The notes below the pieces were generated by a model that was not told the DNA's origin, did no database searches, and worked only from the letters and a program-made list of their open reading frames with translations. From assembly GCA_001917535.1 (NCBI GenBank), contig MNEF01000094.1, positions 24,482 through 88,481 of the forward strand: 64,000 bases of DNA, written 5' to 3'. This DNA comes from Candidatus Rokubacteria bacterium 13_1_40CM_69_27 (lineage in GTDB: Bacteria > Methylomirabilota > Methylomirabilia > Rokubacteriales > CSP1-6). Numbering within the stretch: the stretch's first letter is position 1; each line of letters opens with the position of its first letter. The position numbers and the translations under genes are program-made. Below are positions 24,678 to 35,379 of this stretch, in pieces.

Positions 24678-26375
24678 ATGACGCCCCGGACACGCATCGG
24701 CCTGGCGGTCCTGCTGGCGATCGCCTTTCCCACACCCCGTGTCGGCCACGCCGAGTGGTGGAAGGAGCCGCCCGCCAGCCGCCTCGATCAGAAGATCGTC
24801 GATGCGTCGGGTCAGACCGCGGCGCGGCTCAGGTGGGACGACGGCTCCATCCAGGTCAGGGCGCGGGCCACCACGGACGGGCCGCCCGCGCCCGATCAGG
24901 CCGACGAGCGAGCGCGGGCGCTGGACGCCGCGCGCCAGCGCGCGCAGCTCAAGCTGGCGGAGATCGTCGAGGGGGTGACGATCGACGGCGCCACCGACGT
25001 GAAGAACGCGATGGCCAGCGAGCCGACGGTGCGCTCGGCGGTGCAGGCGCGGCTGCGGGGCGCCGTGGTCGTCAGCGAGACCGTCGGCGACCGGTCCGAC
25101 GGCTCGGCGTGGGCCGAGGTCGCGCTGGAGCTGCGCTTGCGGGGGACCGGCGGCCTCACCGAGCCGGTCGTCGCCTGGGCGGCGTCGCGTCCCGCCAGCC
25201 CCTACCGCCCGGATCCCGGCTTCCGCGTCGACGAGCCCTACACGGGTCTCATCGTGGATGCGTCGGACGCCGGTTTCTCGCCCGCGCTGGCGCCACGGCT
25301 GATCGAGGAGGGCTCCGGCGCCGTCGTCTTCGGGCCGCAGATGATCCAGTTCGCGGCCATGAGCCAGCAGGGGCCCGCGGGATACGCGGTGGCGATCAGC
25401 GAGGCGCGCCAGAACGGACGCGTGGGCGCCAATCCACTCATCGTCCGGGCGACCGGCGCCGCGGGCGAGCGGCGGGGAGACCTCCTGCTGGCGCCCAAGG
25501 ATGCCCAGCGCGTGCTGGCGGCCGATCGCGGAGGGCGTTTCCTGGGCAGGGCGGCCGTGGTCGTCGTCCTCGGCAAGGAGCAGCGCGAGCTCACGGTACC
25601 GCCCGGCAAGCGCCACGCGCTCGTCATCGGGATCGACGACTACCCGCAGGGGTCCCCCAGCGGCGACGCCAAGCTGAGCTATGCCGTGCGCGACGCGCAA
25701 ACGCTCGCCCAGCTCCTGACCCGGGCGCCCGGGTTCGGCCCCGACGGCGTCACGCTGCTCGAGAACGCCACCCGCGACCTGGTGATCGGGGCGCTGCGCG
25801 CCTTGCGCGCGCGGGTGAGCGACGAGGACAGCGTGATCGTCTTCTTCGCGGGGCACGGCGCGGTGGGGCCGGGAGGCGACGGGCGCCTCCATCACTACCT
25901 GCTTCCGCACGACGGCCAGCTCGCCGATCTCGCAGGGACCGCACTGATGGACGATCGCCTCGAGGAGCTGATCGGTCAGCTCCCCACCCGGCAGGTGGTC
26001 GTGCTCCTCGATGCCGGCTACGTGGGCGGTGGGACCGGGACGATGCGCGCGCGGGGCCTCACGAATCCTTCCGCGACGCCGCTGCCGAAGCCACCGATCG
26101 AGGCCGGCGTCGGGCGCGTCGTCATCTCGGCCGGCACGCCCGATCATCCGGCGTTCGAGGACGACCAGCGGGGTGGTCTCTTCACCTCGTTCCTCGTGGA
26201 GGGCCTGCGCGGCGCCGCCGATCTCAACGGCGACGGGGCCGTCACGGTGCTCGAGCTCTACCAGTACGTGGCTCCCCGCCTCGGAGACTACGCGTGGCGG
26301 CAGTACCACGTCGAGCAGACGCCCCTGCTCGAGATCCGCGGGCCGTCGGGGGAGATCGTGCTGATACGGCGGTGA
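24678..26375 (+). CDS. secreted caspase-like (peptidase C14) protein lacking the catalytic cysteine
   Basis: 565 residues from ATG 24678. A Sec signal (IGLAVLLAIAFPTPRVGHA) is followed by a ~200-residue N-terminal region with an LPP20/FlgT-like pattern (ARALDAARQRAQLKLAEIVEGV). A caspase-like domain begins near residue 313 (KRHALVIGIDDYP). The catalytic His is kept (VFFAGHGA, near 391). The position of the catalytic Cys, normally DACYSG, reads LLDAGYVGG near 445, so Cys is replaced by Gly. The loop DLNGDGAVTVLELYQYV is usual for the family. It is probably a non-enzymatic scaffold or regulator, or a degraded copy. Divergent from the ABC operon. Confidence 0.82.
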   Translation: MTPRTRIGLAVLLAIAFPTPRVGHAEWWKEPPASRLDQKIVDASGQTAARLRWDDGSIQVRARATTDGPPAPDQADERARALDAARQRAQLKLAEIVEGVTIDGATDVKNAMASEPTVRSAVQARLRGAVVVSETVGDRSDGSAWAEVALELRLRGTGGLTEPVVAWAASRPASPYRPDPGFRVDEPYTGLIVDASDAGFSPALAPRLIEEGSGAVVFGPQMIQFAAMSQQGPAGYAVAISEARQNGRVGANPLIVRATGAAGERRGDLLLAPKDAQRVLAADRGGRFLGRAAVVVVLGKEQRELTVPPGKRHALVIGIDDYPQGSPSGDAKLSYAVRDAQTLAQLLTRAPGFGPDGVTLLENATRDLVIGALRALRARVSDEDSVIVFFAGHGAVGPGGDGRLHHYLLPHDGQLADLAGTALMDDRLEELIGQLPTRQVVVLLDAGYVGGGTGTMRARGLTNPSATPLPKPPIEAGVGRVVISAGTPDHPAFEDDQRGGLFTSFLVEGLRGAADLNGDGAVTVLELYQYVAPRLGDYAWRQYHVEQTPLLEIRGPSGEIVLIRR

Positions 26376-26386
26376 GAGATGCAGCC

Positions 26387-26908
26387 CTAGATCAACCTGT
26401 CGAGTACCTCGGCCGGGACCATCCGGCGCAATCCGGGATGCGCTTCGAGCAGACGCGCGATGTCCGCCAGGTCCTTCTGGCGCTTGCTCGGGCGCCGGGA
26501 CGGATCCAGGACGGCCCAGATCTTCCCCTGGAGAACGTCTTGGAGATGGGCCACCGGCAAGCGCACACCCAAGACGTCTCGCACCGTGGCCCGGTCCACG
26601 AACGCGCCGTACCTCTGGTCGGTCTGGATCTGCACCCTGAGGTCGGAGCCAGGCTCCGAGACATTCAGGCTGTGGGCAAAACGTTCCACTCTGAAGGCCC
26701 CTCGCATCAGGCGCTCGACCTGGGGAAGCTGGTCGACGGCGACGGCGAGGTCCAGGTCGAGGCTCACGACCGGTTCGACGTACGCGTTCACCCCCTGGCC
26801 GCCGACGACGCAATATCGGATCCCGTGATCGCGCAGGATGGCGATCAACCGATCGAGGAAATCGGTCGTGTCCGCCGTCACGGTCTTCCAGAACGCCAGC
26901 GCGCGCAT
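26387..26908 (-). CDS. nucleotidyltransferase-fold protein (MNT/AbiEii-like)
   Basis: 173 residues from ATG 26908, which has GGGAG upstream; the longer track start lacks one. The motif VVGGQGVNAYVEPVVSLDLDLAV has the GG followed by the D-x-D of minimal nucleotidyltransferases, and a C-terminal helix KRQKDLADIARLLEAHP resembles the DUF6036/AbiEii group. Members include type IV toxin-antitoxin toxins and standalone proteins. No antitoxin-like gene is adjacent, so a toxin role is not supported by context. Confidence 0.7.
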   Translation of the reverse strand: MRALAFWKTVTADTTDFLDRLIAILRDHGIRYCVVGGQGVNAYVEPVVSLDLDLAVAVDQLPQVERLMRGAFRVERFAHSLNVSEPGSDLRVQIQTDQRYGAFVDRATVRDVLGVRLPVAHLQDVLQGKIWAVLDPSRRPSKRQKDLADIARLLEAHPGLRRMVPAEVLDRLI

Positions 26909-26993
26909 GTCAACTCGCTCCCTACGATAGCAGGAGACCACGGCGGTCGTCATAACCCACGTCGGGCTGGCGCCTGCGGGTCGGGCGGCTGGT

Positions 26994-28376
26994 CTACGCC
27001 GTCGCCGGGGCCGGGGCGGCGGTGGGACGCGTCCCGATGGGCTCCTCGCGAATGAGCAGGCTGAGGCCGGCGGCCAGGATGGCCATCAACGCCGCGGAGA
27101 CGAACGCGCTCGCATAGCTGCCCGTCCACTCGAAGATCCAGCCCGCCAGCGCGGCGCCGAGCGCGGCCCCGACCTGGTGGGAGAAGAAGATCCAGCCGCT
27201 GAGCTCGCCCACCGAGTAGCGCCCGAAGATGTTGGCGGTCAGCGTCGTCGTCGGCGGCACCGTCGAGATGTAGTTGAGGCCGAAGAGGGCGGCCCACACG
27301 TGCAGTGACGGCACGTTCCACACGTAGAGCAGGAAGATCAGGGAGAGGCCGCGGATGAAGTAGTAGAAGGCCAGCGGCCCCCGGCGCCCGAAGCGGTCGC
27401 AGATCCAGCCCGAGCCGACCGTGCCCATGATGTTCATCGCGCCCATCACCCCCAGCGCGGCGGAGGCCTGGAAGGGCGTGAAGTTGTGCTCCAGCGCGTG
27501 GGGCATGAAGTGGGTGAGGACCACGCCGTTGGAGGTGTAGCCGCAAACGAAGAAGGTCGCCATCAGGAGCCAGAAGGGCAGCGTCTGGGCCGCGTCCACG
27601 ACGGAGACGCGCTCGGCGGCGACGGTGGCGGCGGCCTGCGCCGCGCTCCGGATGGATCCGGCGGCGCCGTAGGGCCGGAGCCCGCGATCCTCCGGATTGT
27701 TGCCGATGAGCCACAGGCCGACGGGGAGCACGAGCACCAGGAGGCCCAGGCCCAGCCAGAAGTAGCTCGTGCGCCAGCCGTACCAGACCGTCAGGGCCAT
27801 AGCCAGCGGGATCACAACGAGCTGTCCGGCCGACATGCCGCCCGCCGCGATCCCGATGGCCAGCCCCCGCCGCGCCTCGAACCAGCGGGCCACCACCGTC
27901 GAGCCGGTGGTTATGGCGACGCCCCCGGCGCCCAGCGCCATGAACAGACCGGCGGTGACGTAGACGTGCCAGAGCTGTTGCACGAAGGCCGATCCGAGCG
28001 AGCCGAGGCCCAGCAGGAGCAGGGCGCTGCCGATGACGGCGCGGGGTCCCCAGCGATCGGCCATCCGTCCCACCAGCGGCCCGGCGGCGCCGAGCAGGAG
28101 CAGGGAGATCGCGGCGGCACCGGACAGTGCGCCGCGGCTCCAGCCGAACTCCGCCTCCATGGGCTTGATGTAGACGCCGAAGACGGAGCGAAGCCCGGAG
28201 GCGGCCATCATGCAGAGGGTGAGCGCGGCCAGGACGACCCAGGCCGGGTGCAGCCGGCGGGATTCGATTAGGGGTGCGACCGCAGAGGACGTAGGTGAGG
28301 CGGCGAGCGTCCGGGGCCGTATTGGAGTGACTAGGCGTCGCGCTTGCCAGTGGTATCGCGTACCTGACCGAGCCAC
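26994..28376 (-). CDS. major facilitator superfamily transporter, start uncertain
   Basis: Twelve-helix transporter of the oxalate/formate-antiporter-like (monocarboxylate) branch. GLRSVFGVYIKPMEAEFGWSR precedes GPLVGRMADRWGPRAVIG, and the second half has GSGWICDRFGRRGPLAFYY. The start is a problem: between the stop of the upstream Mrr-like gene and the first helix there is no in-frame ATG, GTG or TTG. GTG at 28376 overlaps the upstream gene by 46 bases and has no ribosome site; an ATA or CTG start inside the gap is an alternative. Substrate likely a small organic anion, by family only. Confidence 0.85.
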   Translation of the reverse strand: MARSGTRYHWQARRLVTPIRPRTLAASPTSSAVAPLIESRRLHPAWVVLAALTLCMMAASGLRSVFGVYIKPMEAEFGWSRGALSGAAAISLLLLGAAGPLVGRMADRWGPRAVIGSALLLLGLGSLGSAFVQQLWHVYVTAGLFMALGAGGVAITTGSTVVARWFEARRGLAIGIAAGGMSAGQLVVIPLAMALTVWYGWRTSYFWLGLGLLVLVLPVGLWLIGNNPEDRGLRPYGAAGSIRSAAQAAATVAAERVSVVDAAQTLPFWLLMATFFVCGYTSNGVVLTHFMPHALEHNFTPFQASAALGVMGAMNIMGTVGSGWICDRFGRRGPLAFYYFIRGLSLIFLLYVWNVPSLHVWAALFGLNYISTVPPTTTLTANIFGRYSVGELSGWIFFSHQVGAALGAALAGWIFEWTGSYASAFVSAALMAILAAGLSLLIREEPIGTRPTAAPAPATA

Positions 28377-28882
28377 GCCGCCAGCTTTTCGAAGTCCTTT
28401 CCGGTCAGCCGGTATCGCTTCTCCTCGATGAGCTTCAGTGCATCGGACGTGAACGTCGAGGTTGTCGCGATCAACCCCCGCGTTGCTTCTCGCTCTTCTA
28501 CCTCGTAAGCGAACTGCTTGACCACGGGTTCGCCGACCTTGTGATCCTCGGCGAACCTCTTGCACTGCACGATCACCAACTCGTGCCCCAGATCGCCGCG
28601 CCGCTCCGCGAAGATGTCTACTCCGCCGTCTCGCCCCCGGCCTCCCAGAATGACATCTGGATAACCCTGGTTGCGCAGAAGCTCGGCCACGAGTTCCTGA
28701 AAAGCCCAGGCAGACAGGCCGTAGAGTCCACGAGGATTCTCGATAAGGTGGCTGATGAGTCTTGGGTCGGTGATCGGTATGACGCCCGACGCGAATTGTT
28801 CAGGCGTGATCACTCGGCTCTCGTCCGCCCGAAGGCTCTGTTCGGGTGTCCAGCCGCCCTGCAAGGCCAGCAGCAACGACAT
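28331..28882 (-). CDS. Mrr-like restriction endonuclease domain protein (PD-(D/E)XK)
   Basis: 183 residues. The second half holds the Mrr-type core: AFQELVAELLRNQGYPDVILGGRGRDGGVDIFAER, then ELVIVQCKRF, giving the D ... QxK catalytic pattern, and VKQFAYEVEEREATRGLIATTSTFT. This is the fold of type IV enzymes that cut modified DNA, also found in housekeeping proteins. The first ~60 residues are unassigned. Base composition here is less GC-biased than in flanking genes, which suggests transfer. No methylase is adjacent. Confidence 0.8.
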   Translation of the reverse strand: MSLLLALQGGWTPEQSLRADESRVITPEQFASGVIPITDPRLISHLIENPRGLYGLSAWAFQELVAELLRNQGYPDVILGGRGRDGGVDIFAERRGDLGHELVIVQCKRFAEDHKVGEPVVKQFAYEVEEREATRGLIATTSTFTSDALKLIEEKRYRLTGKDFEKLAAWLGQVRDTTGKRDA

Positions 28883-29180
28883 GGCTCAATAGTAAGCCGC
28901 GCCGTTGACGCACCAAGCTCGGGAGAGCCGCTGTGTGCCGTGCCTGATATCCCGTGTTGTCAGGACAGGCGAAACTGCGTTGCTATTTCGTTGCCACGGG
29001 CGGGGGTGTTTCTGGGTGATTTTGGGGTTCGGGAGCTCCGGGCATCGTCACCGGAACCCCCGGAGAACTTCAAGAGTGCCGGGGTTTGGTGGTGGCCCCG
29101 GCGGGACCCGCGCGCTTTAGGTTGACGGTGCCACTGCGCACCGTGTACCGGCGGGCGGCGTGACGCGCGCGTCGTCGACC
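28883..29180. other. intergenic region without recognised gene
   Basis: About 300 bases between the Mrr-like gene and the small secreted protein. Composition is less GC-rich than the rest of the window, with runs such as GTGATTTTGGGGTT. No ORF with a ribosome site, no hairpin-plus-T-run and no repeat shared with the window was seen. It may be the edge of an acquired segment. Confidence 0.4.
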
Positions 29181-29636
29181 TCAGTCTCCGGGGGTATAGG
29201 CGAAGCGGAGCTTGCTCGCGCTCACGACGGTCCCCCCACGGTTTCGGGTCAGTGTGCCAACGAGTATGATCCTGTCCCTGTCGCTGTCGTTCTCGATTGG
29301 CTGAGGCTTCGCAATGAACCGACCGCGGAAGCCGAAGCTCTCTCCATTGACGCTCGCTGTGGTGAAGGTGATGTCGTCTCCCTTGAGGGAGACACTGCGA
29401 AATGGGAAGTCCCGCCACCGTTCTTCGGTGCCTATGCGAATCAGCCCCTTCGGACTTCCAGAAGGCACAAATCGCTTATCTATAAGGGCGATCCACTGGA
29501 GATCGGCGAAGCCTGGTGGGGGGTTCACCGGCATGTAGTACCCGGCTCGCTCCGTGTCGTCGGCGCCTGCGACTTGGGGAAAGTACAGGCCCAAAATCAA
29601 CACGCCGATGCACACGCAAGCAACACAGCGGACCAT
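29181..29636 (-). CDS. hypothetical small secreted protein
   Basis: 151 residues from the internal Met (MVRCVACVCIGVLILGLYFPQVAGADD), which gives a clean signal peptide; the track start 14 codons upstream would spoil it. The mature part, WIALIDKRFVPSGSPKGLIRIG ... FRGRFIAKPQPIENDSDRDRIILVGTLTRNRG, looks beta-rich. No family recognised. It is less GC-rich than neighbours and lies in the same patch as the Mrr-like gene. Confidence 0.6.
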   Translation of the reverse strand: MVRCVACVCIGVLILGLYFPQVAGADDTERAGYYMPVNPPPGFADLQWIALIDKRFVPSGSPKGLIRIGTEERWRDFPFRSVSLKGDDITFTTASVNGESFGFRGRFIAKPQPIENDSDRDRIILVGTLTRNRGGTVVSASKLRFAYTPGD

Positions 29637-29956
29637 TATGAAGAACTTAGCACGGCACCCGTAACCCGAGACGGACACGGCCGTTCGAAACGCTCAGGCC
29701 GGGAGCGCCCCCGCGGTGGCGGTCCGGTTCCGGGAATCTCGCAGCCGGTGGTGCCCTGCGCGCCGTCTTGGCTGGTAGTTCTGCGCCGGCGGCAGCGGAC
29801 GACGGCACTAAGTCAGCGTCGCACCGAACGAATCGACCACCTACGGTTGGATCCCCCGGCGGGATTCGACCCTAACCGCTTCGAGCGCCGGCTTCGCCGG
29901 CGCAATCCAGTCCTGGGGGGAGGTCTCGGAGGGGGCCGTCGAGGCCCCCTCCGACG
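29637..29956. other. intergenic region holding REP R5 and a possible tRNA 3'-end remnant
   Basis: The 320 bases between the small secreted protein and clpB contain REP R5 at the clpB side. Near 29845-29875 the minus strand reads GGGTCGAATCCCG followed by GGGGGATCCA, resembling a tRNA T-arm and CCA end but with a one-base-short loop and no 5' half. No other gene was seen. Confidence 0.4.
29880..29954 (-). repeat. REP-like composite element R5 (minus-strand order B, A)
   Basis: On the minus strand a perfect B hairpin (TCGGAGGGGGCC-TCGAC-GGCCCCCTCCGA) starts two bases after the clpB stop and is followed by A (GCGCCGGCGAAGCCGGCGC). Confidence 0.9.
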
Positions 29957-32560
<2,604 letters not shown>

Positions 32561-32570
32561 ACGCGACTCC

Positions 32571-33611
32571 TCATCCCAGCCAGGCGCGCGGGTTGTCGCT
32601 CCGCTGCGCCTGGAGCTTCTGATAGTGATCCCGCTCGGCCGGCGTGAGGTCCGCGGGCATGACGATCTTCACCTTGACGAGCTGGTCGCCGGCCCCGCCG
32701 CCTTTCACGCGCGGCATCCCGTACCCGGGCAGCCGGAACGTGCGGCCGCTGGAGGTGCCGGGTGGGATCTTCATCGAGACCTTGCCGCGCAGGGTCGGCA
32801 CTTCCACGGTGGTGCCGAGCGCCGCCTCCGGCGCCGTGATGGGAAGCTCGAGGTGGAGGTCGTCGCCCCGGCGCTCGAAGAGCGGGTGCCGGGCCACGGT
32901 CACGACCAGGTAGAGGTCACCACGCCCGCCCGGCGCCCCGCCGCCCTCGCCGGCTACGCGCACGCGCTGGCCCGTGCGGACGCCGGCGGGGATCTTGACG
33001 TCGAGCTGGCGGCGCGCGCGCTGCCAGCCGCCGCCCTGGCAGGTCGGGCAGGGCTGGCCGCCGACGTGGCCCGAGCCCTGACAGGTGGGGCAGGGCTCGT
33101 TCATCTCGAACGTCAGCGTCTTGCGTGCCCCCTGGAACGCCTCGTCGAGGGTGATCTCCACGGTGGCCTGGACGTCCTGGCCCGACGCGCGGGCGCGGCC
33201 GGCGCGGAATCCGCCGAGGAAATCCTCGGCGTCGCGGCCGCGGCCTGCCCCGTGGCCCATCCGGACACCGAGATCCCCGAAAATCGTCCGGAAGAAGTCG
33301 GAGAAGTCGCCGAGGTCGCCCGGGTCACCGCCGTACTCCACACGGAAGCCGCCGGCGCCGGGACCGGGCGCGCGCTGGGCGTAGCGGTGCCAGTCGGATC
33401 CCAGGCTGTCGTACCGCCGGCGCTTCTCGGGGTCGGAGAGAACCTCGTACGCCTCGTTGATCTCCTTGAAGCGCTCGCCGCCGTCCTTGCCCTTGGCCAC
33501 GTCGGGGTGGTATTTCCGGGCGAGTCGCCGGTAGGCGGACTTGATCGTCTTGTCGTCCGCGTTCCGGTCGACGCCGAGAATCTTGTAGTAGTCCTTGAAT
33601 TCCACCGCCAT
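32571..33611 (-). CDS. dnaJ: DnaJ-family co-chaperone with a single zinc centre
   Basis: 346 residues from ATG 33611 ([16 protein letters not shown]); the longer track start has no support. J domain with HPD in [11 protein letters not shown], a Gly-rich linker, and the two C-terminal substrate-binding barrels ([21 protein letters not shown]). Only two CxxCxGxG repeats are present ([16 protein letters not shown]), half of the four in canonical DnaJ, so one zinc site instead of two; it is intermediate between DnaJ and CbpA types. It is co-transcribed with clpB and probably serves the DnaK-ClpB disaggregation pathway. Confidence 0.9.
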   Translation of the reverse strand: MAVEFKDYYKILGVDRNADDKTIKSAYRRLARKYHPDVAKGKDGGERFKEINEAYEVLSDPEKRRRYDSLGSDWHRYAQRAPGPGAGGFRVEYGGDPGDLGDFSDFFRTIFGDLGVRMGHGAGRGRDAEDFLGGFRAGRARASGQDVQATVEITLDEAFQGARKTLTFEMNEPCPTCQGSGHVGGQPCPTCQGGGWQRARRQLDVKIPAGVRTGQRVRVAGEGGGAPGGRGDLYLVVTVARHPLFERRGDDLHLELPITAPEAALGTTVEVPTLRGKVSMKIPPGTSSGRTFRLPGYGMPRVKGGGAGDQLVKVKIVMPADLTPAERDHYQKLQAQRSDNPRAWLG

Positions 33612-33702
33612 AGGGTCAGAGGCGGCCGATCCAGCCGGCGCCCCCTCAAGTGAAGTGTAGCAGACGACTCCGTTTTGGCCGGGAGGCGGGCGGGGGTCGT
33701 CC

Positions 33703-33732
33703 TTGACGGAAACGCCCTGGCCCGCGTATATG
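33703..33732 (+). promoter_or_regulatory. sigma70-type promoter of the secreted hydrolase gene
   Basis: TTGACG, an 18-base spacer and TATATG, with predicted transcript start near 33739 and the ribosome site CGGAGGA 36 bases ahead of it. It lies in the divergent region shared with dnaJ. The ORF track's alternative start at 33703 is the -35 itself. Confidence 0.6.
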
Positions 33733-33774
33733 GTGACACCTCGAGGCCGCAACCAGAGAACGCCGGAGGATCAC

Positions 33775-35253
33775 ATGACACGTCGAGCTTTTTCCTTGAT
33801 AGCACTCCTTGCGCTCATGCTTCCGGCGGTCCCGGCCATGGCGGCGGGGGCCCGGTGCCCCGAGATTCTCCAGAAGCTGGGGAACGACGTGGCGGACGCC
33901 GTCTGCTTCGAGAGCCCGGACCTGACCACCAACAACGTCCTGCCACCGCCGGCTGGGCCGACCACGCCGGCCAACAACTCGATCCCGGGCCTGCCGGTCT
34001 TGGCTTTCACGCCGGTGACGGACCGGGGCGTGATTTCGCCTGATCCGCCCGATCGCACGCCGATCACCAAGCTCGTGCCGGGGATCCAGGTCCAGGGCCG
34101 GTTCGCCGACGATCCAACGGGCGAGGCACGCTTCCTGCTCCGGCTGCCCGACGACTGGAACGGTAAGCTGGTGGTGGCCGGCGCCTCGGGGACCCGAAGC
34201 GAGTTCAACGGCGACTTCGCCTGGAGCGACTTTGTTTTACAGAAGGGTTACGCCTACGCCTCGCAGAACAAGGGCGTCCTCAACCTCCGGCTCTCGACCG
34301 CGGCCGACCCGCTGGCCTGCCGGCTGAACCCGGGCTCTCCCACCTTCGTGCACTTCTTCGACAACGATCCGGCGAAGCCCTTCACGCAGTGGCAGGAGTT
34401 CATCGTGGATGCGGCCAAGCTGGCGCGTGACGCGGTCAAGATCCGATACGGCCAGCATCCGCGCCGCACGTACGCCGTCGGCACCTCGAACGGCGGCTAC
34501 CAGGTGCGGCGCGCCATCGAGGAGGCGCCGGATCTCTTCGATGGCGGGGTCGACTGGGAGGGAACCTTCGTCGATCCGCATGGCCCCAACGTGCTGATCG
34601 ACCTGCCGCCCGCGATCCGGAATCTCCCCGGCTACGTCGCGTCCGGCTTCGCCCCGACCAGTGAGGCGGCGCAGAACATCCGGGCCGCGGGCTACCCGCC
34701 CGACCTCGTCAGCGGGGCGGTCTCGCTGTGGGTGCTCTACTCCAATGCTTTCTGGGAGGTGACGTTCTGCCAGTGGCAGAAGCGGCTCGATCCGACCTAC
34801 GACACGTACGGGGCGGGAGCCGGCAACTACAACTACGTCGCGCGCACCGCCGTCTCGGACGTGGCGGACGAGTTCGCCGCCTTCGAGACCACCGGGAAGA
34901 TCAAGAAGCCGCTCGTGACCGTCGCGGGCACGATGGACGCCCTGTTGCCCATCGACCGGCACGCCCGGGCCTACGCGGCCAAGGTGGCCGCCTCCCGCCG
35001 GGGTGACGACGATCACCGCCGGTCCCAGTTCCGCCTCTACGAGGTGCAGAACGGGAACCACATCGAGACGTTCAAGAACGTCTTCCCGCAGCTCGAGTTC
35101 CTCCAGCCGCACGCTCAGCGCGCGTTCGACCTGCTGGTGGACCACGTGGAGAAGGGCGCGAAGCTGCCGCCGGACCAGTGCATTCCCCGCGGCGGCGTCA
35201 TCTCGCCGAACCCGGCGCAACCGGGCCAGTGCGCGGCGCTCTTCGTCCCCTGA
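33775..35253 (+). CDS. secreted alpha/beta hydrolase (tannase/feruloyl esterase or 3-hydroxybutyrate-oligomer hydrolase type)
   Basis: 492 residues from ATG 33775, preceded by GGAGGA. A clear Sec signal (FSLIALLALMLPAVPAMAAG). The catalytic serine elbow is GTSNGGYQVRRA near residue 240, the acid lies in VTVAGTMDALLPIDRHARAYA and the histidine in QNGNHIETF. Cysteine pairs (RCPEIL...AVCFES; DQCIPRG...GQCAAL) suggest disulfides. It should hydrolyse an ester outside the cytoplasm. The exact substrate is open between aromatic esters and hydroxyalkanoate oligomers. Confidence 0.75.
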   Translation: MTRRAFSLIALLALMLPAVPAMAAGARCPEILQKLGNDVADAVCFESPDLTTNNVLPPPAGPTTPANNSIPGLPVLAFTPVTDRGVISPDPPDRTPITKLVPGIQVQGRFADDPTGEARFLLRLPDDWNGKLVVAGASGTRSEFNGDFAWSDFVLQKGYAYASQNKGVLNLRLSTAADPLACRLNPGSPTFVHFFDNDPAKPFTQWQEFIVDAAKLARDAVKIRYGQHPRRTYAVGTSNGGYQVRRAIEEAPDLFDGGVDWEGTFVDPHGPNVLIDLPPAIRNLPGYVASGFAPTSEAAQNIRAAGYPPDLVSGAVSLWVLYSNAFWEVTFCQWQKRLDPTYDTYGAGAGNYNYVARTAVSDVADEFAAFETTGKIKKPLVTVAGTMDALLPIDRHARAYAAKVAASRRGDDDHRRSQFRLYEVQNGNHIETFKNVFPQLEFLQPHAQRAFDLLVDHVEKGAKLPPDQCIPRGGVISPNPAQPGQCAALFVP

Positions 35254-35302
35254 GCCCTCGCCGGGCCTCACGTCAGCGCCCGCCCCAGCGGGGCGCAACC
35301 TA

Positions 35303-35375
35303 TTCGAGCGCCGGCTTCGCCGGCGCAATCGATTCTGGGGGGAGGTTTCGGAGGGGGCCGTCGAGGCCCCCTCCG
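35303..35375 (-). repeat. REP-like composite element R6 (minus-strand order B, A)
   Basis: Nearly identical to R5. On the minus strand B starts four bases after the htrA stop, followed by A, in the gap between the convergent hydrolase and htrA genes. Confidence 0.9.
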
Positions 35376-35379
35376 ATGC

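Noticed and set aside
26387-26908. Type IV toxin-antitoxin system
   Set aside because: A nucleotidyltransferase-fold protein is present but no antitoxin-like gene is adjacent.
28331-28882. Complete restriction-modification system
   Set aside because: Only an Mrr-like nuclease domain; no methyltransferase or specificity gene nearby.
29840-29880. tRNA 3'-end-like sequence on the minus strand
   Set aside because: T-loop is one base short and no 5' half is found; noted only as a possible remnant.
33612-33774. CIRCE or sigma32-type heat-shock signal upstream of dnaJ-clpB
   Set aside because: No TTAGCACTC inverted repeat, and the CTTGAG found lacks a -10 at the right distance.
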